Origin: Tritrichomonas foetus
Taxonomy: Eukaryota; Parabasalia; Tritrichomonadida; Tritrichomonadidae
Assembly (NCBI GenBank): GCA_001839685.1
Contig: MLAK01001177.1
Span: forward strand, 1-17,844
Reading direction: 5' to 3'
Length of the DNA stretch: 17,844 nt
The notes under the pieces: model-generated
What the model saw: the letters and a program-made list of their open reading frames with translations, nothing else
Database searches by the model: none
Told to the model about the DNA's origin: nothing
Part shown: positions 16,221-17,844 of the stretch, piece after piece
Layout: every line of letters begins with the position of its first letter
Position numbering within the stretch: position 1 is the stretch's first letter
Position numbers and translations under genes: made by a program

Positions 16221-16254
16221 ATTCAATTGAATCAAGTATTCAATTGAATTAAAT
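16221..16254. repeat. 17-bp direct repeat built on 12-bp palindromes
   Basis: The perfect palindrome ATTCAATTGAAT occurs at 16221-16232 and again at 16238-16249, offset by 17 bp, with partly matching spacers (CAAGT / TAAAT). A related TTGAATTGA is at 16206-16214. They lie about 120-150 bp upstream of the ubiquitin-like gene's Inr and just before the coding traces at 16263. Confidence 0.7.
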
Positions 16255-16262
16255 ATTCTATC

Positions 16263-16672
16263 ATGATGGCAGACGATATGAAAAGTCTCATATCATTAAT
16301 TCTTTCCAACAATGCTAATCATGGTCATAAAACAGAAATTAGATCGAATCCAATAGCAATCTTGTCATGATAATCTAAGTCAAGATTCACATGACTAAAC
16401 AATATCTGCCTCATGATTAATCAAATATTCAAAACCATTCTCAAAAAGGTAAATGTATACTGATCAAAATTGGCCTTTCAAAAATACGGTAAACAATTTG
16501 ATGGTGAAATTTTTCCAAAAAGTGATATGATAGACAATCAGGTCGACTCATCAGTGAGATCGAAGTGTATGCCGATTCAAAGGGGTTGAAAGTTGAGGTT
16601 AGTGTATGATAACAATATTGCTGGAATCAATAAACAATTTAATGAAAACACTCAGATTTGATTTCTATTTTA
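16263..16672 (+). pseudogene. Possible decayed gene, unknown family
   Basis: From ATG 16263 a 35-codon frame reads MMADDMKSLISLILSNNANH then GHKTEIRSNPIAILS before two stops. Further on, about 40 open codons at ~16450-16590 read LAFQKYGKQFDGEIFPKSDM and on, and after one stop LVYDNNIAGINKQFNENT follows in the same frame. The amino acid composition is more protein-like than the AT-rich flanks, but there is no Inr at the ATG, no known domain and the pieces may be chance. Confidence 0.25.
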
Positions 16673-17844
16673 TTATGTGAAGAATATTCACCAATTTTTT
16701 TTATAAAAAATTAACAACCGGGTATAAGACTCTTAAATCAAAGTTGATCATGTAAATTATTTCAAAAATATCAAAAAAAGTAAATCCACATTGATTTCGA
16801 ATTTATTGATCTTCATTCAATTTTTTCATAGTTATATTGAATAAATAAATATTTAATGAATAAATTTAATTTTTTTGGACTGTATTTCAAGAGATGAGAT
16901 GATAATCCTCATGATAGATTCTGAGCTATTTAATCAGACTCTTTCAAAAGAATTCATAATTTTGTATGCCTAAAGTAAAATTATTCAAATCCATGATAAA
17001 TATTCAATAGTGAAAAAACGTTGGTGTTAACTTTTGAGATAAAACTATTTGAAAAAAGCTCCAAAATAAATGCCTCGTAGTTCGGTTTTATTGATCAATC
17101 AAAGTCAAAAACCTATATATATTGATAAAAAATATCTTTTACTCCAGAACTTTGGAGATTGCTTTTGAAGTGTTAAAATATTTGAAAATAAAAATATTTT
17201 TAATTAGACATGGTTTGACCACACTAATATCATATACATGATGTTTAAAATAGCTTTTCTGAACAAAACTTTCTAAAAATCAAAATTCGTCATTTTGATA
17301 TTCAAAATTTCACTTCACATATTTTTGTCGATAAGCAAAAAAAATTGTGTCGTTAAAAGAAGAAGTGTGCGAACAGACCCTTCACCGATGAATCTTTCTG
17401 AAATTGAAATATGTTATTATAGGCCATGTGTCTAATACAAACAACGAAGTTATATAAAAATCTGTCTCGGAATTCCTGAGAAATAGATTCTCATTCAAAT
17501 TCTGAAATTTTTGAGAGGATCAAAGGTTAAATATATTTCACCAGGAATATTTTTAAAAAATGATCAAAGTATCCTATCCAAACAAGAAAAATGCAAAATT
17601 TTTGGCTTTGCACAAATGATAGTGCCCAATGTCTATGTTTCATATTTATATATAGCTGCAAGATATTCCGGATATTAGCTTTATTTCTTGAATCAGAATA
17701 TTTGGGGAATTAACTTTTTCTATTATTCATTCAAATTTGAAAAAATAATACGTTTATTTGAACATATCGATTTTTAACATTCAATTTGTCCTATAAAGCT
17801 AAGAGGAAATATATTGATGGAAACTTGATGATATATGATATTAG
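16673..17844. other. AT-rich right flank, no gene seen
   Basis: About 1.2 kb with stops in all frames and no recognisable gene, RNA or repeat array. Runs of A and T dominate. The neighbouring gene, if any, lies beyond the window. Confidence 0.45.

Overview
This window is almost certainly nuclear DNA of a trichomonad (parabasalid protist), probably a Tritrichomonas-like species. It is very AT-rich and all supported genes are intronless. Short trichomonad-type Initiator motifs (TCATTW) lie 9-12 nt upstream of several start codons. UAAA tetranucleotides overlap several stop codons, as is typical of trichomonad polyadenylation. The gene set also fits: an organellar Mrp/Ind1 protein with a hydrogenosome-like presequence, a 1604-residue multi-membrane-span adenylyl cyclase of the type expanded in trichomonads, and an AGC/MAST-like kinase relic. 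The genus is inferred and was not checked.

Layout, left to right. (1) 283-1227 (+) encodes an Ind1/Mrp-type Fe-S scaffold P-loop NTPase with a predicted hydrogenosomal presequence. (2) 1829-2647 (-) encodes a two-PQ-loop, seven-span transporter of the lysosomal cationic amino acid/cystine type, ending in a dileucine sorting signal. (3) 3586-8400 (-) encodes the adenylyl cyclase: N-terminal membrane block, soluble TmcB-like middle, four further spans, PAS domain, and a class III catalytic domain with all key residues. (4) 9301-10260 (-) is a broken AGC/MAST-like kinase with frameshifts, stops and an in-frame loss of the DFG region. (5) 10350-11145 (-) is another decayed coding stretch of unknown family. 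(6) 11546-12022 (+) and (8) 15577-16092 (-) are two small diverged proteins that share a ubiquitin-like N-terminus and a precisely spaced ExxR[L/I]xDV motif. (7) Between them, 13754-14890 (-) encodes a SANT protein that resembles the NCoR/SMRT corepressor region that binds and activates class I deacetylases. The final 1.7 kb holds only weak coding traces.

The genes do not form an operon or pathway; each has its own orientation and promoter. The intact genes cover Fe-S assembly in hydrogenosomes, lysosomal amino acid export, cAMP signalling and chromatin repression. The 9.3-11.2 kb block is a pseudogene graveyard. The most novel-looking items are the NCoR/SMRT-like protein, with inositol-phosphate-contact residues partly conserved, and the paired ubiquitin-like/ExxRxxDV proteins.
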